DNA from: Lysinibacillus sphaericus
Lineage (GTDB): Bacteria > Bacillota > Bacilli > Bacillales_A > Planococcaceae
Direction: 5' to 3'
Assembly: GCF_001629735.1 (NCBI RefSeq)
Contig: NZ_CP015224.1
Coordinates: 3,038,001 to 3,102,000 of the forward strand
DNA length: 64,000 nt
Shown here: positions 8,751 to 22,398 of the stretch, piece after piece
Layout: the number at the start of each line of letters is the position of its first letter
Position numbering within the stretch: position 1 is the stretch's first letter
Position numbers and translations under genes: made by a program
Notes under the pieces: model-generated
The model's input: only the letters and a program-made list of their open reading frames with translations
Told to the model about the DNA's origin: nothing
Databases searched by the model: none

Positions 8751-9836
8751 GTGGTTTCCATCAGCTTATGTATGATTGTGAAAAATGAAGAGGAAGTCAT
8801 TGGAAGATGTCTTGAATCTGTTAAAGGGTTAGTAGATGAAATCAATATTGTGGATACAGGATCAACAGATCGTACAAAACAAATTGTTGCTCAATTTACT
8901 GATAGAATTTTTGATTTCGAATGGATCCATCATTTTGCCGCTGCCAGAAACTATTCCTTTCAGCAAGCAACGATGGATTACATTCTTTGGTTAGATGCAG
9001 ACGATGTATTTTTAGAAGAAGATCAAGAAAAATTTAAGGCGCTAAAGAATTCTCTTTCCGCTACTATTGATGCCGTTTCAATGAATTACAATCTTAGTTT
9101 TGATAGTGAGGGAAATGTAGATGCTTTAATAAGAAGAAACAGACTCGTAAAGAAAGATAAAAATTTCCAATGGATTGGTGCTGTCCACGAATATTTAGAA
9201 GTGGGTGGAACACTGTTGGATAGCGATATAGCCGTAAGTCACTTGCCACTAACGCATGACCATTCACGTAATATAACGATTTATAAAACATTAGTGGAAT
9301 CTGGTAAAACATTATCACCAAGAGATACCTTTTATTTTGCCAATGAATTACTAGATCACGGTCAATTTGAAGAAGCCATTTACTATTACGAATTATTTTT
9401 AACCTCAAAACTAGGCTGGGTGGAGGATAATATTCGTGCTTGCTTTAAATTAGCGGATTGCTATTCAAATTTAAATGACCCGGAAAACAATTTTAGTTCT
9501 ATATTAAGAAGCTTTGAATACGATGTCCCCCGCCCTGAAGCATGCTGTCGCCTAGGTTATCATTTCATGGAGCAATATAAGAATTATCAAGCTATTTTCT
9601 GGTACGAACAAGCACTTATCATTAAACAAAATCCTAACGCTCCTTTTCAAAATAAAAGCTTCTCAACTTGGCTTCCTCACTTACAGCTTTGTGTTCTATT
9701 TGACAGACTTCAAGAATACGAACTCGCAAACGCACACAATGAATTAGCTGGCTCCTTTATCCCTAACGACGCAAAAGTTTTACACAATAAAAAGTATTTT
9801 CAGCAAATCTTAAAGTCTAATCAGACGGATTCCTAG
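8751..9836 (+). CDS. Family 2 glycosyltransferase with C-terminal TPR-like region
   Basis: A 361-residue cytoplasmic glycosyltransferase. GT-A fold features are the N-terminal SLCMIVKNEEEVIGRCL, NIVDTGSTDRT and the metal-binding DxD in WLDADD (residues 81-85). Residues about 190-355 are helical repeats of TPR type (FANELLDHGQFEEAIYYYELF, YQAIFWYEQAL). Members of this group include peptide/protein glycosyltransferases. It starts with GTG at 8751 behind AAGGAGGA; an ATG two bases earlier is out of frame. It lies 171 bases before a huge Thr-rich collagen-like gene on the same strand, so that protein is the natural candidate acceptor. This is inference. Confidence 0.85.
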   Translation: MVSISLCMIVKNEEEVIGRCLESVKGLVDEINIVDTGSTDRTKQIVAQFTDRIFDFEWIHHFAAARNYSFQQATMDYILWLDADDVFLEEDQEKFKALKNSLSATIDAVSMNYNLSFDSEGNVDALIRRNRLVKKDKNFQWIGAVHEYLEVGGTLLDSDIAVSHLPLTHDHSRNITIYKTLVESGKTLSPRDTFYFANELLDHGQFEEAIYYYELFLTSKLGWVEDNIRACFKLADCYSNLNDPENNFSSILRSFEYDVPRPEACCRLGYHFMEQYKNYQAIFWYEQALIIKQNPNAPFQNKSFSTWLPHLQLCVLFDRLQEYELANAHNELAGSFIPNDAKVLHNKKYFQQILKSNQTDS

Positions 9837-9899
9837 AAGTTCTAATTGCTAGTTTAAACAGGACAAAAAATTACGTATTAGTATTTAGTAGAACATTAA

Positions 9900-13910
<4,011 letters not shown>

Positions 13911-13946
13911 AACAACGTTATTCAAATTTTCAAAATATAGTTATGG

Positions 13947-13981
13947 AAATAGCAAACTATGAAATAGTTAGTTTGCTATTT
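13947..13981 (+). terminator. Hairpin after the collagen-like gene
   Basis: A 13-bp stem AAATAGCAAACTA/TAGTTTGCTATTT starting 37 bases after the stop codon. The T tail is weak (TTTCTTTATATT). Confidence 0.6.
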
Positions 13982-14010
13982 CTTTATATTTTGAACTTAC
14001 TGCAATAAAA

Positions 14011-14041
14011 AAATAGTACAAACATAATGTTTGTACTATTT
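14011..14041 (-). terminator. Bidirectional terminator, mainly of hemY
   Basis: A perfect 13-bp stem AAATAGTACAAAC/GTTTGTACTATTT with a 5-base loop. The minus strand continues into seven T, so it ends the hem operon. It can also stop read-through from the collagen gene. Confidence 0.85.
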
Positions 14042-14049
14042 TGCTTCTA

Positions 14050-15474
14050 CTAACAAAAAATTTCCGCCAACACTTCCTCAGCAACATGTTTACCTTGTTG
14101 CACACATTCGGGGATGGATATTCCTTCGAATGAGCTACCTGCTAATTTTACAGTTGGAAAATGTTCTCGTAATTCCTGCTTTATGCGTTGGACCTTCGCC
14201 TCATGTCCAACGGTGTATTGTGGCATTGCATTTCTCCAACGTGTAACCACTGTCGTTACGGGTTCTCCATCTATACTGATAGTTTTATTTAAATCCTGTA
14301 GCACTGTTTTTTCTATCTCAGTATCTGATAATGCGACAATCGCCTCATCTCCAACTCGACCAATGTAACTACGTAATAGCACATAATCATCAGGCGTGGT
14401 ACCCGGCCATTTTCGATTCATCCACGTACATGAAGTTATTGAAAAATCACTATTTCGAGAGACATAAAAAGATAGCGCGTCTAAATCACCAAGCTGCTCC
14501 TTTTTAAATGCCATTGTAACGGTTGCGATAGTTGCAGCTTTCATTGTCCCTAGTTCATTTAACAAATTATACTTACTGAACATCTTATCCGCCATATTAA
14601 AGGGTGTAGCAATAATTACTGCATCTGCTTTAATATGTGTGAAATTGTTAAGCATTACATGTACAGACCCATCTTTTCCATGTTCAATTTCTTCCACTTT
14701 GACACCTTTCATTACTGTCCCAGGAAGTAGAGATTCCTCAATACTTTCGATTAAGGTTTCAAGTCCATTACTAAACGTTTGAAAAATCCCTTTATTTTCA
14801 TCAATAACATCATTACTCAAGAAATTTGTTCCTGCCTTTTTCATCCCTACTAATAAGCTACGATATTTTTGCTCTAGATGATAAAGCTGTGGAAAAGTTG
14901 AACTCATACTTAATTGCTCAATATCCCCTGCAAATGTCCCTGCCAGTAATGGTTCAACTAGGTTTTCAACAACCTCAGCGCCAAATCTTCTTCTAAAAAA
15001 TGACCCCAATGGTTGATCATCGTCCTGTACGGAACGCGGGATAAAAAAATCACCCGCCGCGCGAACTTTACCACTTAGTGAAAACAAACCTGATGTAATG
15101 AATGACGAGATATGTGGCGTTTCTCCTGATAATAAATGGCTTGGGATTGGGTATAACTGACTTCCGACAGCCACATAGTTAGGTCCTGCATTACTTGTCA
15201 TGATTTTTTGTTCAATACCAAGATCCTTCGCTAAAGCATTTACATAATTTTCTCGGTCAAAAAAAGATTCTGGTCCACGCTCAATAATAAAACCATCTTT
15301 TCTTAGTGTTTGAATTTTTCCGCCAAGACGTAATGACGACTCGACAAGTACGATATCTAATGGCAATTCTTTTGTGCTTGCTTGTTTTTGCATATAGAAC
15401 GCAGCTGTAAGGCCTGTAATACCACCACCTACAACAACTACCTTTCGTCTTTTCTGAGTCACCAACATCATCAC
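14050..15474 (-). CDS. hemY: Coproporphyrinogen III / protoporphyrinogen oxidase HemY (CgoX)
   Basis: A 474-residue FAD enzyme of haem synthesis. In Gram-positive bacteria it oxidises coproporphyrinogen III to coproporphyrin III. The N-terminal dinucleotide fold KVVVVGGGITGLTAAFYM is clear, with GFIIERGPESF after it and a C-terminal FAD-contact segment (VKLAGSSFEGISIPECVQQG). It is the last gene of hemE-hemH-hemY, starting 11 bases after hemH. Several near starts (ATG 15472-15474, ATG 15469-15471) cannot be separated by the weak ribosome site. The product is a cytoplasmic, membrane-associated flavoprotein. Confidence 0.95.
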   Translation of the reverse strand: MMMLVTQKRRKVVVVGGGITGLTAAFYMQKQASTKELPLDIVLVESSLRLGGKIQTLRKDGFIIERGPESFFDRENYVNALAKDLGIEQKIMTSNAGPNYVAVGSQLYPIPSHLLSGETPHISSFITSGLFSLSGKVRAAGDFFIPRSVQDDDQPLGSFFRRRFGAEVVENLVEPLLAGTFAGDIEQLSMSSTFPQLYHLEQKYRSLLVGMKKAGTNFLSNDVIDENKGIFQTFSNGLETLIESIEESLLPGTVMKGVKVEEIEHGKDGSVHVMLNNFTHIKADAVIIATPFNMADKMFSKYNLLNELGTMKAATIATVTMAFKKEQLGDLDALSFYVSRNSDFSITSCTWMNRKWPGTTPDDYVLLRSYIGRVGDEAIVALSDTEIEKTVLQDLNKTISIDGEPVTTVVTRWRNAMPQYTVGHEAKVQRIKQELREHFPTVKLAGSSFEGISIPECVQQGKHVAEEVLAEIFC

Positions 15475-15485
15475 TTTCTTTTCGC

Positions 15486-16406
15486 TTAGCTTAATTTTTT
15501 ATAAATCGCATCGACCATCGCATCAATAAATAAAGGGTGTGTATTAGGCATTGACGGACGATAGTATTTTGCGCCTAGTTCATCACAAACAACTTTACAT
15601 TCAAAATCATTATCATATAACACTTCTAAATGCTCTGTTACAAAACCTACTGGTGTATAAACAAATGAACGGAAGCCTTTTTCTTCATAGAGCTCGCGTG
15701 TTAAGTCTTGAACATCTGGACCAATCCAAGGCTCTGGCGTCTGTCCTGCTGATTGCCAACCGACCTCAACGTTTTTCAAATCAGTTGCTTCTTGAATAAG
15801 TCGAGCTGTTTCAATTAATTGATCCTCATAAGGATCACCTAAATCTTTAATCTTTTCAGGAAGTGAATGCGCTGAAACAATTAAGCAAGCTGTTTCACGT
15901 TCTTCTTCTGACATTGACTTAAACGTATCATTGACTTGTTGTTTCCAATACTCAATAAATTTAGGTTCATCATACCAAGATTCTACTGATGTAATCGTTA
16001 AGCGATCCCCTGCTGCTTCTACAGCACGGCCATTATAAGATTTAATAGAGAATGTTGAGAAATGAGGAGCTAAAACAATGGATACCGCTTCTTTGATGCC
16101 CTCTGCCACCATTTGCTCTATTGCGTCCTCAATAAATGGATGAATATGCTTTAAACCAATAAACAATTTATATTCTACAGTATCCTGAACTTCATTTAAG
16201 CGGGAACACAATGCTTCAGCTTGTGCCTGTGTTGCTGCCGCTAAAGGAGATAAACCTCCAATCGCTTCGTAGCGACTACGTAAATCCTCTAAATGCTCTT
16301 CCGAAGGTTTGCGACCATGACGAATATGTGTATAGTAAGGTTCAATATCCTCTTCTTTATAAGGTGTTCCGTATGCCATTACCAATAAGCCTTTAACTTC
16401 TTTCAT
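15486..16406 (-). CDS. hemH: Ferrochelatase HemH (CpfC)
   Basis: A 306-residue class I ferrochelatase inserting Fe2+ into coproporphyrin III (coproporphyrin-dependent pathway) or protoporphyrin IX. Diagnostic motifs are [11 protein letters not shown] at the N-terminus, SAHSLPEKI with the catalytic His, and [14 protein letters not shown] with the conserved Glu. I prefer the ATG at 16404-16406, with GAGGTG upstream, over the in-frame GTG at 16418. It follows hemE with a 147-base gap holding a hairpin and precedes hemY by 11 bases. Confidence 0.96.
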   Translation of the reverse strand: MKEVKGLLVMAYGTPYKEEDIEPYYTHIRHGRKPSEEHLEDLRSRYEAIGGLSPLAAATQAQAEALCSRLNEVQDTVEYKLFIGLKHIHPFIEDAIEQMVAEGIKEAVSIVLAPHFSTFSIKSYNGRAVEAAGDRLTITSVESWYDEPKFIEYWKQQVNDTFKSMSEEERETACLIVSAHSLPEKIKDLGDPYEDQLIETARLIQEATDLKNVEVGWQSAGQTPEPWIGPDVQDLTRELYEEKGFRSFVYTPVGFVTEHLEVLYDNDFECKVVCDELGAKYYRPSMPNTHPLFIDAMVDAIYKKLS

Positions 16407-16454
16407 TACCCTTTTCACCTCTAAAATTGTTTTATGTTTTATACATTATGTGAT

Positions 16455-16490
16455 AAAAAGAAGCTGTCCAATCTATTATCTTGGACAGCT
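16455..16490 (-). terminator. Terminator-like hairpin between hemE and hemH
   Basis: A 10-bp stem AGCTGTCCAA/TTGGACAGCT (16462-16471 and 16481-16490). On the minus strand it is followed by TCTTTTTATC. It lies inside the hem operon, so it may act as partial terminator or processing site. Confidence 0.6.
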
Positions 16491-16553
16491 CCCTTTCTAT
16501 GATAAAAATTTCATACATAGAAAAGGACATAATTCACATTTGAATTCGCTTTT

Positions 16554-17603
16554 TTAAGAACGAGCTTGTATTTGTTGTGCACTATATTCATGAATAAGTG
16601 TCGTTAAACGTTTTAAGACCGCTGGATCAACCTCAGGGAAAACACCGTGGCCTAGGTTAAAGATATGACCTGGCATTTCTAAACCTTGATCGATAATGTC
16701 CTTAGTTCGTTTTTCAATGACTGACCAATCCGCCAATAATAGAGATGGGTCTAGGTTACCTTGGACTGGTTTTGTAATGCCATTCGTGCGTGCTTCTTTT
16801 ATTGGTAAACGCCAATCTAAGCCGACAACATCAATCGGTAAATCATTCCATTCCTTCGCTAAATGACTTGCACCAACACCGAACTGAATTAATGGCACGT
16901 TTTCTTTTTGTAATTCCGCAAAAATTCGCGTCATAATTGGTTTTATAAATACACGGTAATCCTCCACATTTAAAGCACCCACCCAAGAATCAAATACTTG
17001 GATTGCTTTTGCACCAGCTTTAATTTGGGCAGTTACATCTGCAATAATCATGTCAGCAAGTTTATCCATTAACGCAAACCAAGCTTGCGGTTCTGACACC
17101 ATGAATGATTTTGTTTTGTTATAGTTTCTAGAAGGACCCCCTTCAATCATGTAGCTGGCTAGTGTAAATGGTGCTCCAGCAAAACCAATCAACGGGACAT
17201 TTAATTGCTCTTCTGTCAAGATTTTTATAGTCTCTAGTACAAAGGGAGTATGCTCTTTGGCATTGAATTCACCTAAATTGTCTACATCTGCAACTGAACG
17301 AATTGGATTAGAAATAACAGGACCAACACCTGCTTTAATTTTTACATCTATGCCAATTCCAGGTAGAGGTGTGACAATATCCTTGTATAATATAGCTGCA
17401 TCAACGTTGTAATTTTCAACAGGTAGACGAGTGACATACGCACATAGTTCAGGTTGATGTGTAATTTCCTCTAAAGAATATTTTTCTTTGATGGCACGAT
17501 ATTCTGCCTGAGAACGCCCTGCCTGTCGCATATACCATACTGGCGTGTGTGTCGTTTTTTCTCCACGAGCAGCACGCAGAAGTGTGTCGTTAAAAGTTGT
17601 CAT
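16554..17603 (-). CDS. hemE: Uroporphyrinogen decarboxylase HemE
   Basis: A 349-residue enzyme converting uroporphyrinogen III to coproporphyrinogen III. Family motifs are [10 protein letters not shown] near residue 23, [14 protein letters not shown] and the C-terminal [12 protein letters not shown]. The ATG at 17601-17603 is chosen because AAGGA stands 7-8 bases before it; upstream in-frame codons extend to 17642. It is the first gene of hemEHY and diverges from the haem oxygenase hmoB across a 418-base region. Confidence 0.96.
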   Translation of the reverse strand: MTTFNDTLLRAARGEKTTHTPVWYMRQAGRSQAEYRAIKEKYSLEEITHQPELCAYVTRLPVENYNVDAAILYKDIVTPLPGIGIDVKIKAGVGPVISNPIRSVADVDNLGEFNAKEHTPFVLETIKILTEEQLNVPLIGFAGAPFTLASYMIEGGPSRNYNKTKSFMVSEPQAWFALMDKLADMIIADVTAQIKAGAKAIQVFDSWVGALNVEDYRVFIKPIMTRIFAELQKENVPLIQFGVGASHLAKEWNDLPIDVVGLDWRLPIKEARTNGITKPVQGNLDPSLLLADWSVIEKRTKDIIDQGLEMPGHIFNLGHGVFPEVDPAVLKRLTTLIHEYSAQQIQARS

Positions 17604-18021
17604 GAATAATTCCTTCCCCTCGATAAATTCATTACTATCCATACGCTCTCGGGTAATTGTTTCCAGATTTCTTTCTGTTTACTCAAATAGCTTCTCTTCA
17701 AAATCTGCAATACCCATCAGAGACTTTATCTTGAATCAGTGGGCTTACCACTTTCTATAGCGGAAAGAGTCTTCTGTATCTTATCCATTGTTTTAGTACA
17801 AAAAACATTTGCTGAATCAAGAAAAAAATGTATTATTTATTCCATTATTATTGATATCCGTTTCCAATAGTAAACGCTTCCTCTGTTATTGTATAGTTAT
17901 CCTAGTGAAATGTCATAAAATTGTTCATTCTAGACAGATTCTTTTTAGTCAAAGCTTAGACTTATGCTAAAAAGGGTATAATCACGCTATAATTAGCAAG
18001 ATTCATAAGGAGGATAAATTG
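17604..18021. other. Intergenic region between hemE and hmoB
   Basis: 418 AT-rich bases holding the divergent control regions. I see no convincing operator, Fur box or RNA element and no coding potential. Confidence 0.5.
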
Positions 18022-18537
18022 ATGAATATTTATTTAACTTCTGGTACTGGTGATTTTTTAGAGCAACTGAAAAATAAGTATCCAAATGAGCATATGATCT
18101 TAATTCACGGAGAGGGAAACTCCGTATTAATTCATGAAACAGAAGGAAAATCTGTTTTTGCCACACCCCGCAAATTTGAAGTGTTAGATTCGGTAAACGA
18201 GCTAGAAGAACATGGATTCTTTGTTCTTAATAATATTCCCGTAACAGATGAAGGTCGCCCTGTTTTCGAGCATCGCTTTTTACAACGCTCACATGCCATT
18301 GAAGATGAGCCAGGATTTGAGTCCTACCGATTACTTCGTCCCATCAAAAGTGACACTTATATTGTCATGACTCAATGGCATGGACCACACTCATTTGAAG
18401 CTTGGAAAAGCTCTAAAGCCTTTGAAAAAGCTCATGCTAAAAGAGATGATTCAACAGGAGTAAATCAGCAGAACATTTTCTCAGCAGCTTCCTACGTAAC
18501 AACTTATAGTGCTATGCCCAAAGAGCAATCAGAATAG
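18022..18537 (+). CDS. hmoB: Haem-degrading monooxygenase HmoB
   Basis: A 171-residue antibiotic-biosynthesis-monooxygenase (ABM) fold protein matching HmoB (YhgC), which cleaves haem and releases iron. The C-terminal half carries the ABM core (SYRLLRPIKSDTYIVMTQW, SFEAWKSSKAFEKAH); the N-terminal half is the HmoB-specific extension. The ATG at 18022 follows AAGGAGG at 8 bases; the TTG just before is less likely. It stands next to the hem operon, as in B. subtilis, linking haem synthesis and turnover. Monocistronic, with a terminator downstream. Confidence 0.9.
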   Translation: MNIYLTSGTGDFLEQLKNKYPNEHMILIHGEGNSVLIHETEGKSVFATPRKFEVLDSVNELEEHGFFVLNNIPVTDEGRPVFEHRFLQRSHAIEDEPGFESYRLLRPIKSDTYIVMTQWHGPHSFEAWKSSKAFEKAHAKRDDSTGVNQQNIFSAASYVTTYSAMPKEQSE

Positions 18538-18550
18538 ATCTACAACAAAT

Positions 18551-18593
18551 AAAAGCTCATCTTCTCAGTGCAGTACTGGGAAAATGAGCTTTT
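18551..18593. terminator. Bidirectional terminator between hmoB and ecsB
   Basis: Long stem AAAAGCTCAT/ATGAGCTTTT, extended with two mismatches to about 19 pairs, between two convergent genes. Confidence 0.8.
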
Positions 18594-18595
18594 CA

Positions 18596-19777
18596 TTATT
18601 TAGATACTTTCGCAGTCAATTCGCTAATTACTAAAACAATAACAACTACAATGTAAAACATAGGCTGTGTAATTGCACATAATCCAACGATGATTGCTTG
18701 TGTAACCATAGCTAGACGTACAATTTGCTTCACAGCTAGTTGACGAGCATTATCTGGCAATGGAAACAGCATATCCATGCGGAATTCTCCACTTGATAGT
18801 AATGCTTGCTTTAATTGAATAGTCGTTGCAAAGCTTAGTGCCCCAGCTACAATCCATGTAACTATCGGAATGTCTACAAAGGCTGCAATCACTCCTGCAA
18901 TTGCCGTAAGACGGAGCCATAAATAAAAATGATCATCTGTACGGACAAAGGTGCGAAACACCAAATATTTTTGAGAATTTTTTTTACCATATGGTACGAA
19001 TTTATAGAGCCAGTCCATCCATCCTCGACGTCGAATGCTTCCATGTAGATGGGGTACCTCTGTAAAGTAATTTGCAAAACGATAAAAACTCATCATACGA
19101 TTTTGTTCAAGCTTTACAAAATGTTCATAAGGTACTGGTTCGCCGACAGATTTTTTTCTAAAGACAATCATATAAATGATGCTAATGACTGTAGCCACAA
19201 TGGTTAGGAGCAACTGAGCTTGCAGACCCATATAAACAGCTGCAGCAAATATTATTGCTCGAATCAGCCTGTCCACCCAAACCATTTGACCTCGTTCACT
19301 ATATCGATAGCTAAATTCTCCTCGAACACTTATATATTTCAGTACAATCACTAGTATGAAAATGGACCAAATTTCAATTGTTGTTAAATCAGTCACTGCT
19401 TTTAATAACGGGATACTGACGATGTAGACGATTGCTACAATCCACACCTGAGACCAAAATGTCCAAGCTAAAGCCTTGCTGAAATAATGTGACATTTTAG
19501 ATTCTAGGGGCAATAGGTATACCTGGTCTGGCTCTCTCAATAATGTAGTAGGACGACTAAAAGCCAATAAAATGCCTATAAAAACAGCAATAAGTATTTC
19601 AGCTGGGAAATCTGTCTGTACAACTTTCAACCATTCACTATATTGGTAGCCTCCTGCTCCAATTAGAAATACAAGCACAATGGCAATATGCCCTGTAAAA
19701 ATAAATTGCATATATTTTTGTACTTCTCCTATATAATGCATGAAGCGAGAGGACCATACATCACGCAAGTTCTTCAT
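18596..19777 (-). CDS. ecsB: ABC transporter permease EcsB
   Basis: A 393-residue polytopic membrane protein with paired hydrophobic segments (about 25-75, 105-150, 165-205, 290-330 and 360-390). It overlaps the ATPase gene ecsA by 17 bases. In B. subtilis the Ecs transporter influences protein secretion, competence and intramembrane proteolysis by RasP; the substrate remains uncertain. Identity rests on length, topology and the fixed neighbourhood ecsA and divergent hit. Confidence 0.9.
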   Translation of the reverse strand: MKNLRDVWSSRFMHYIGEVQKYMQFIFTGHIAIVLVFLIGAGGYQYSEWLKVVQTDFPAEILIAVFIGILLAFSRPTTLLREPDQVYLLPLESKMSHYFSKALAWTFWSQVWIVAIVYIVSIPLLKAVTDLTTIEIWSIFILVIVLKYISVRGEFSYRYSERGQMVWVDRLIRAIIFAAAVYMGLQAQLLLTIVATVISIIYMIVFRKKSVGEPVPYEHFVKLEQNRMMSFYRFANYFTEVPHLHGSIRRRGWMDWLYKFVPYGKKNSQKYLVFRTFVRTDDHFYLWLRLTAIAGVIAAFVDIPIVTWIVAGALSFATTIQLKQALLSSGEFRMDMLFPLPDNARQLAVKQIVRLAMVTQAIIVGLCAITQPMFYIVVVIVLVISELTAKVSK

Positions 19778-20510
19778 GGTCCCGCTCCTTTGTCATTGCA
19801 ATATAAAGATCGTCTAACGTTGCATGAGGCATCGCAAATGTTTGACGCAAATCGGCCATCGTTCCTTGTGCTCGAACTCTTCCTTCGTGCAATAATATAA
19901 TTCGATCACAATGCTTTTCGGCTGTCGATAAGATATGCGTAGACATTAATATGGAAGCACCTTCTTTTTTCTTCTCATCCATTTGATCTAATAATGATTG
20001 AATCCCCAGAGGATCTAACCCCACAAAAGGTTCATCAATAATATAAAGACTAGGATTAATTAGAAAGGCACACATAATCATAACCTTTTGACGCATTCCC
20101 TTTGAAAAATGCGAAGGAAACCAGTTTAATCTTTTCTCCATTCGAAATTCCTTTAAAAGTACCTCAGAACGAGCATCTAGAGTTGCTTTATCAATACCAT
20201 AAGCCATCGCTGTTAATTCTAAATGTTCCCTTAATGTTAGCTCATCATAGAGCACGGGGGTTTCAGGGATATAAGAAAAGGCTGTACGATACTTGTCCGT
20301 ATCTTCCTTTAGCGTTACCCCATTAAGGTAAATATCCCCTTCCTTTGGCAACATTGTTCCAATTATATGTTTAATCGTTGTGCTTTTCCCAGCTCCATTC
20401 AAGCCAATTAAGCCAACAAGCTCTCCTTTTTCAATAGTAAAAGATAAATCTTTAATAACAGGTTTTCTTGTATATCCACCTGTCACATGCTGTACCTCTA
20501 ATACTGACAT
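19761..20510 (-). CDS. ecsA: ABC transporter ATP-binding protein EcsA
   Basis: A 249-residue ABC ATPase with Walker A GLNGAGKST near residue 36, signature FSKGMRQKV and Walker B LYIIDEPFVGLD, and the switch His in MSTHIL. It forms a transporter with EcsB, and the reading frames overlap. It is transcribed divergently from hit across about 104 bases. Confidence 0.95.
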   Translation of the reverse strand: MSVLEVQHVTGGYTRKPVIKDLSFTIEKGELVGLIGLNGAGKSTTIKHIIGTMLPKEGDIYLNGVTLKEDTDKYRTAFSYIPETPVLYDELTLREHLELTAMAYGIDKATLDARSEVLLKEFRMEKRLNWFPSHFSKGMRQKVMIMCAFLINPSLYIIDEPFVGLDPLGIQSLLDQMDEKKKEGASILMSTHILSTAEKHCDRIILLHEGRVRAQGTMADLRQTFAMPHATLDDLYIAMTKERDHEELA

Positions 20511-20614
20511 ATCCTCACTCCTCTTCTTGTTTTATATTTTATCAAAAATTAGCAAATGATACAGGTTTGAGTATGATAGAATGAATTTACATATACGTTA
20601 AGGGGGAAATTCTC

Positions 20615-21028
20615 ATGAGCGATTGCCTATTTTGCAAAATTATCGATGGATCCATTCCAAGTACAAAAGTTTATGAAGACGAACATGTCTATGCATTTAC
20701 AGACATTTCGCCAGTTGCAAAGGGTCATACCTTACTAATTCCAAAGCATCACTGCCAAGATCTATACGAAATGCCAGAGGATGTTGCACGTAATTTATAC
20801 GCTGTTGCACCGAAGATTGCGAATGCCATAAAGGCAGCGTTTGAGCCAATAGGTTTGAATACAATTAATAATAATGGGGCGGCAGCTGGACAAACTGTGT
20901 TCCACTATCATCTACATTTTATTCCGCGTTATGACGAAAAAGAAGGCTTAGGTTTAGTTTGGCAAACGCAAAAATATTCACCTGAACAATTGGCTGATGT
21001 GGCCGAAAATATTAAAGCTCATTTATAA
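20615..21028 (+). CDS. hit: HIT-family nucleotide-binding protein
   Basis: A 137-residue histidine-triad protein. The HIT motif HYHLHFIPRY is near the C-terminus, and the N-terminal CLFCKIIDGSIPS carries Cys residues found in zinc-binding HIT members. Such proteins hydrolyse dinucleoside polyphosphates or AMP-amine conjugates. It starts with ATG behind AAGGGGG. Its divergent placement to ecsA agrees with B. subtilis hit. Confidence 0.94.
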   Translation: MSDCLFCKIIDGSIPSTKVYEDEHVYAFTDISPVAKGHTLLIPKHHCQDLYEMPEDVARNLYAVAPKIANAIKAAFEPIGLNTINNNGAAAGQTVFHYHLHFIPRYDEKEGLGLVWQTQKYSPEQLADVAENIKAHL

Positions 21029-21146
21029 TTTTTTGTCATATATTAACATTTTAATAACCCAATTACTGTATTGCAAATATAAAAATTTTAGCGTACAATC
21101 ACAAATAAGTTTCGCTAACGGTCACGAGGACACGTTGGGAAACTAA

Positions 21147-21169
21147 TAGATTAGCTCAGTCGAGGAGAG
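21147..21169 (+). promoter_or_regulatory. TRAP-type NAG-triplet site overlapping the trpP ribosome site
   Basis: Five NAG triplets (TAG, TAG, CAG, GAG, GAG), each separated by exactly two bases, end 7 bases before the trpP start and include its GAGGAGAG ribosome site. TRAP protein binds (G/U)AG repeats with 2-3-base spacers and blocks translation of trpP in B. subtilis. Confidence 0.6.
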
Positions 21170-21176
21170 ATTAAAA

Positions 21177-21713
21177 ATGAATACAAAGAATTTAGTATTA
21201 ATGGCCCTTTTAGTTGGTATCGGAGCGGCACTATATGTCGTGACACCGGGAATGATTAATGGCATGAAGCCTGATTTCATGTTAACAATGATGTTCATTG
21301 GCATTTTATTATTTCCTACAGTGAAAGAAACGTTTTTACTTTCGCTAGCAACAGGGGTACTTTCAGGTTTGTTCACAACATTTCCTGCTGGTCTAGTTCC
21401 GAACATTATTGATAAAGCGGTGACAGGCTTTGTGTTTTTAGCTGCTTTAGTTATTCTAAAAAGGATAGCAAAGAGTTTCGCTGTCTCTGCATTTTTAGTT
21501 GGTTTGGGTACTATTCTATCAGGTACAGTCTTTTTAGCAGCAGCACTTTTTGTTTTCAATGCAAATGTAGGTGCAACGTTTACAATGCTATTTATTGGGG
21601 TTGTCCTTCCAGCTGTAGCATTTAATGTCGTTGCTTTTGCTATTATTTATCCTATTGTAGCAAAATTAGTGAAGCGCTCTAAATTTGTAACAGCCATTTC
21701 TCAGATTTCATAA
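21177..21713 (+). CDS. trpP: Tryptophan transporter TrpP
   Basis: A 178-residue integral membrane protein with about five hydrophobic segments, matching the TrpP/YhaG tryptophan uptake family (MALLVGIGAALYVVTPGM, PDFMLTMMFIGILLFPT). It precedes yhaH and hpr, as the same genes cluster in B. subtilis. Regularly spaced NAG triplets over its ribosome site suggest translational repression by tryptophan-bound TRAP. Confidence 0.9.
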   Translation: MNTKNLVLMALLVGIGAALYVVTPGMINGMKPDFMLTMMFIGILLFPTVKETFLLSLATGVLSGLFTTFPAGLVPNIIDKAVTGFVFLAALVILKRIAKSFAVSAFLVGLGTILSGTVFLAAALFVFNANVGATFTMLFIGVVLPAVAFNVVAFAIIYPIVAKLVKRSKFVTAISQIS

Positions 21714-21732
21714 CTATTGACTTTAAACATTT

Positions 21733-21782
21733 AAAAGAAACTGCACTGTGATGATCTATCACTCGTTCAGTTTCTTTTTCTT
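21733..21782 (+). terminator. Terminator of trpP
   Basis: AAAAGAAACTG/CAGTTTCTTTT outer stem with further pairing inside, then a T-rich tail. Confidence 0.75.
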
Positions 21783-21845
21783 TTTGTATTCATGCTTTTC
21801 ATGGTTTAATAGTAGATAAACATGACAAGAAATGAGGTATATATT

Positions 21846-22241
21846 ATGAAAGCAAAACCATTTTTAATTGGACTAGCAACAGGTATTATCGGTGGAACAG
21901 CTGCTGTTTTGTTCTCAACTCCACAATCAGGCCAGCAGTTACGTACAACTTTAAAACAAAACGTAGATCAAACAAAAGGCATGCTCCTCGATGTTAAACA
22001 ACAAGTAGGGACTGTGAAACACTCTGTCAATACTTTAACAAACGAAGTTAAAAATAATATCCCACAAATAATAAATGATTTAAAACAAACAATTACCACT
22101 TTTTCAGAAGAAATAGAGCCAAATAAAAATAATTTGCAACAAGAATTAGATGCTTTACAGAATTCGATAAGCGAAATCGAGAAAAACATTGCACAATTCA
22201 CAGAAAATAAGGAAAAACCACAGAAAAAAATAAGCGACTAA
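21846..22241 (+). CDS. yhaH: YtxH-domain protein (YhaH-like)
   Basis: A 131-residue protein with one N-terminal glycine-rich membrane segment (FLIGLATGIIGGTAAVLFSTP, about 5-26) typical of YtxH/gas-vesicle-GvpP-like proteins. A charged helical tail likely to form coiled coil follows. The ATG at 21846 has GAGGT upstream; in-frame codons upstream are ignored. The trpP-yhaH-hpr order supports YhaH. Function is unclear; the family is stress-associated. Confidence 0.8.
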   Translation: MKAKPFLIGLATGIIGGTAAVLFSTPQSGQQLRTTLKQNVDQTKGMLLDVKQQVGTVKHSVNTLTNEVKNNIPQIINDLKQTITTFSEEIEPNKNNLQQELDALQNSISEIEKNIAQFTENKEKPQKKISD

Positions 22242-22398
22242 AGTCCTCTTTAGGAGCTTACTTATCTATTTTTTCATCAAAAACTATTGCTATAATATTA
22301 TTTTTTAACCACTTTTCAATTTTTGAATTTTTCTAACTTTAAACTTTTTTTCTTTACTGCTATAATATTTTTAAAAATGTGAAAGAAAGCAGTAGGTG

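Noticed and set aside
17820..17880. Possible Fur box between hemE and hmoB
   Set aside because: The AT-rich sequence has only a few matching positions and no dyad.
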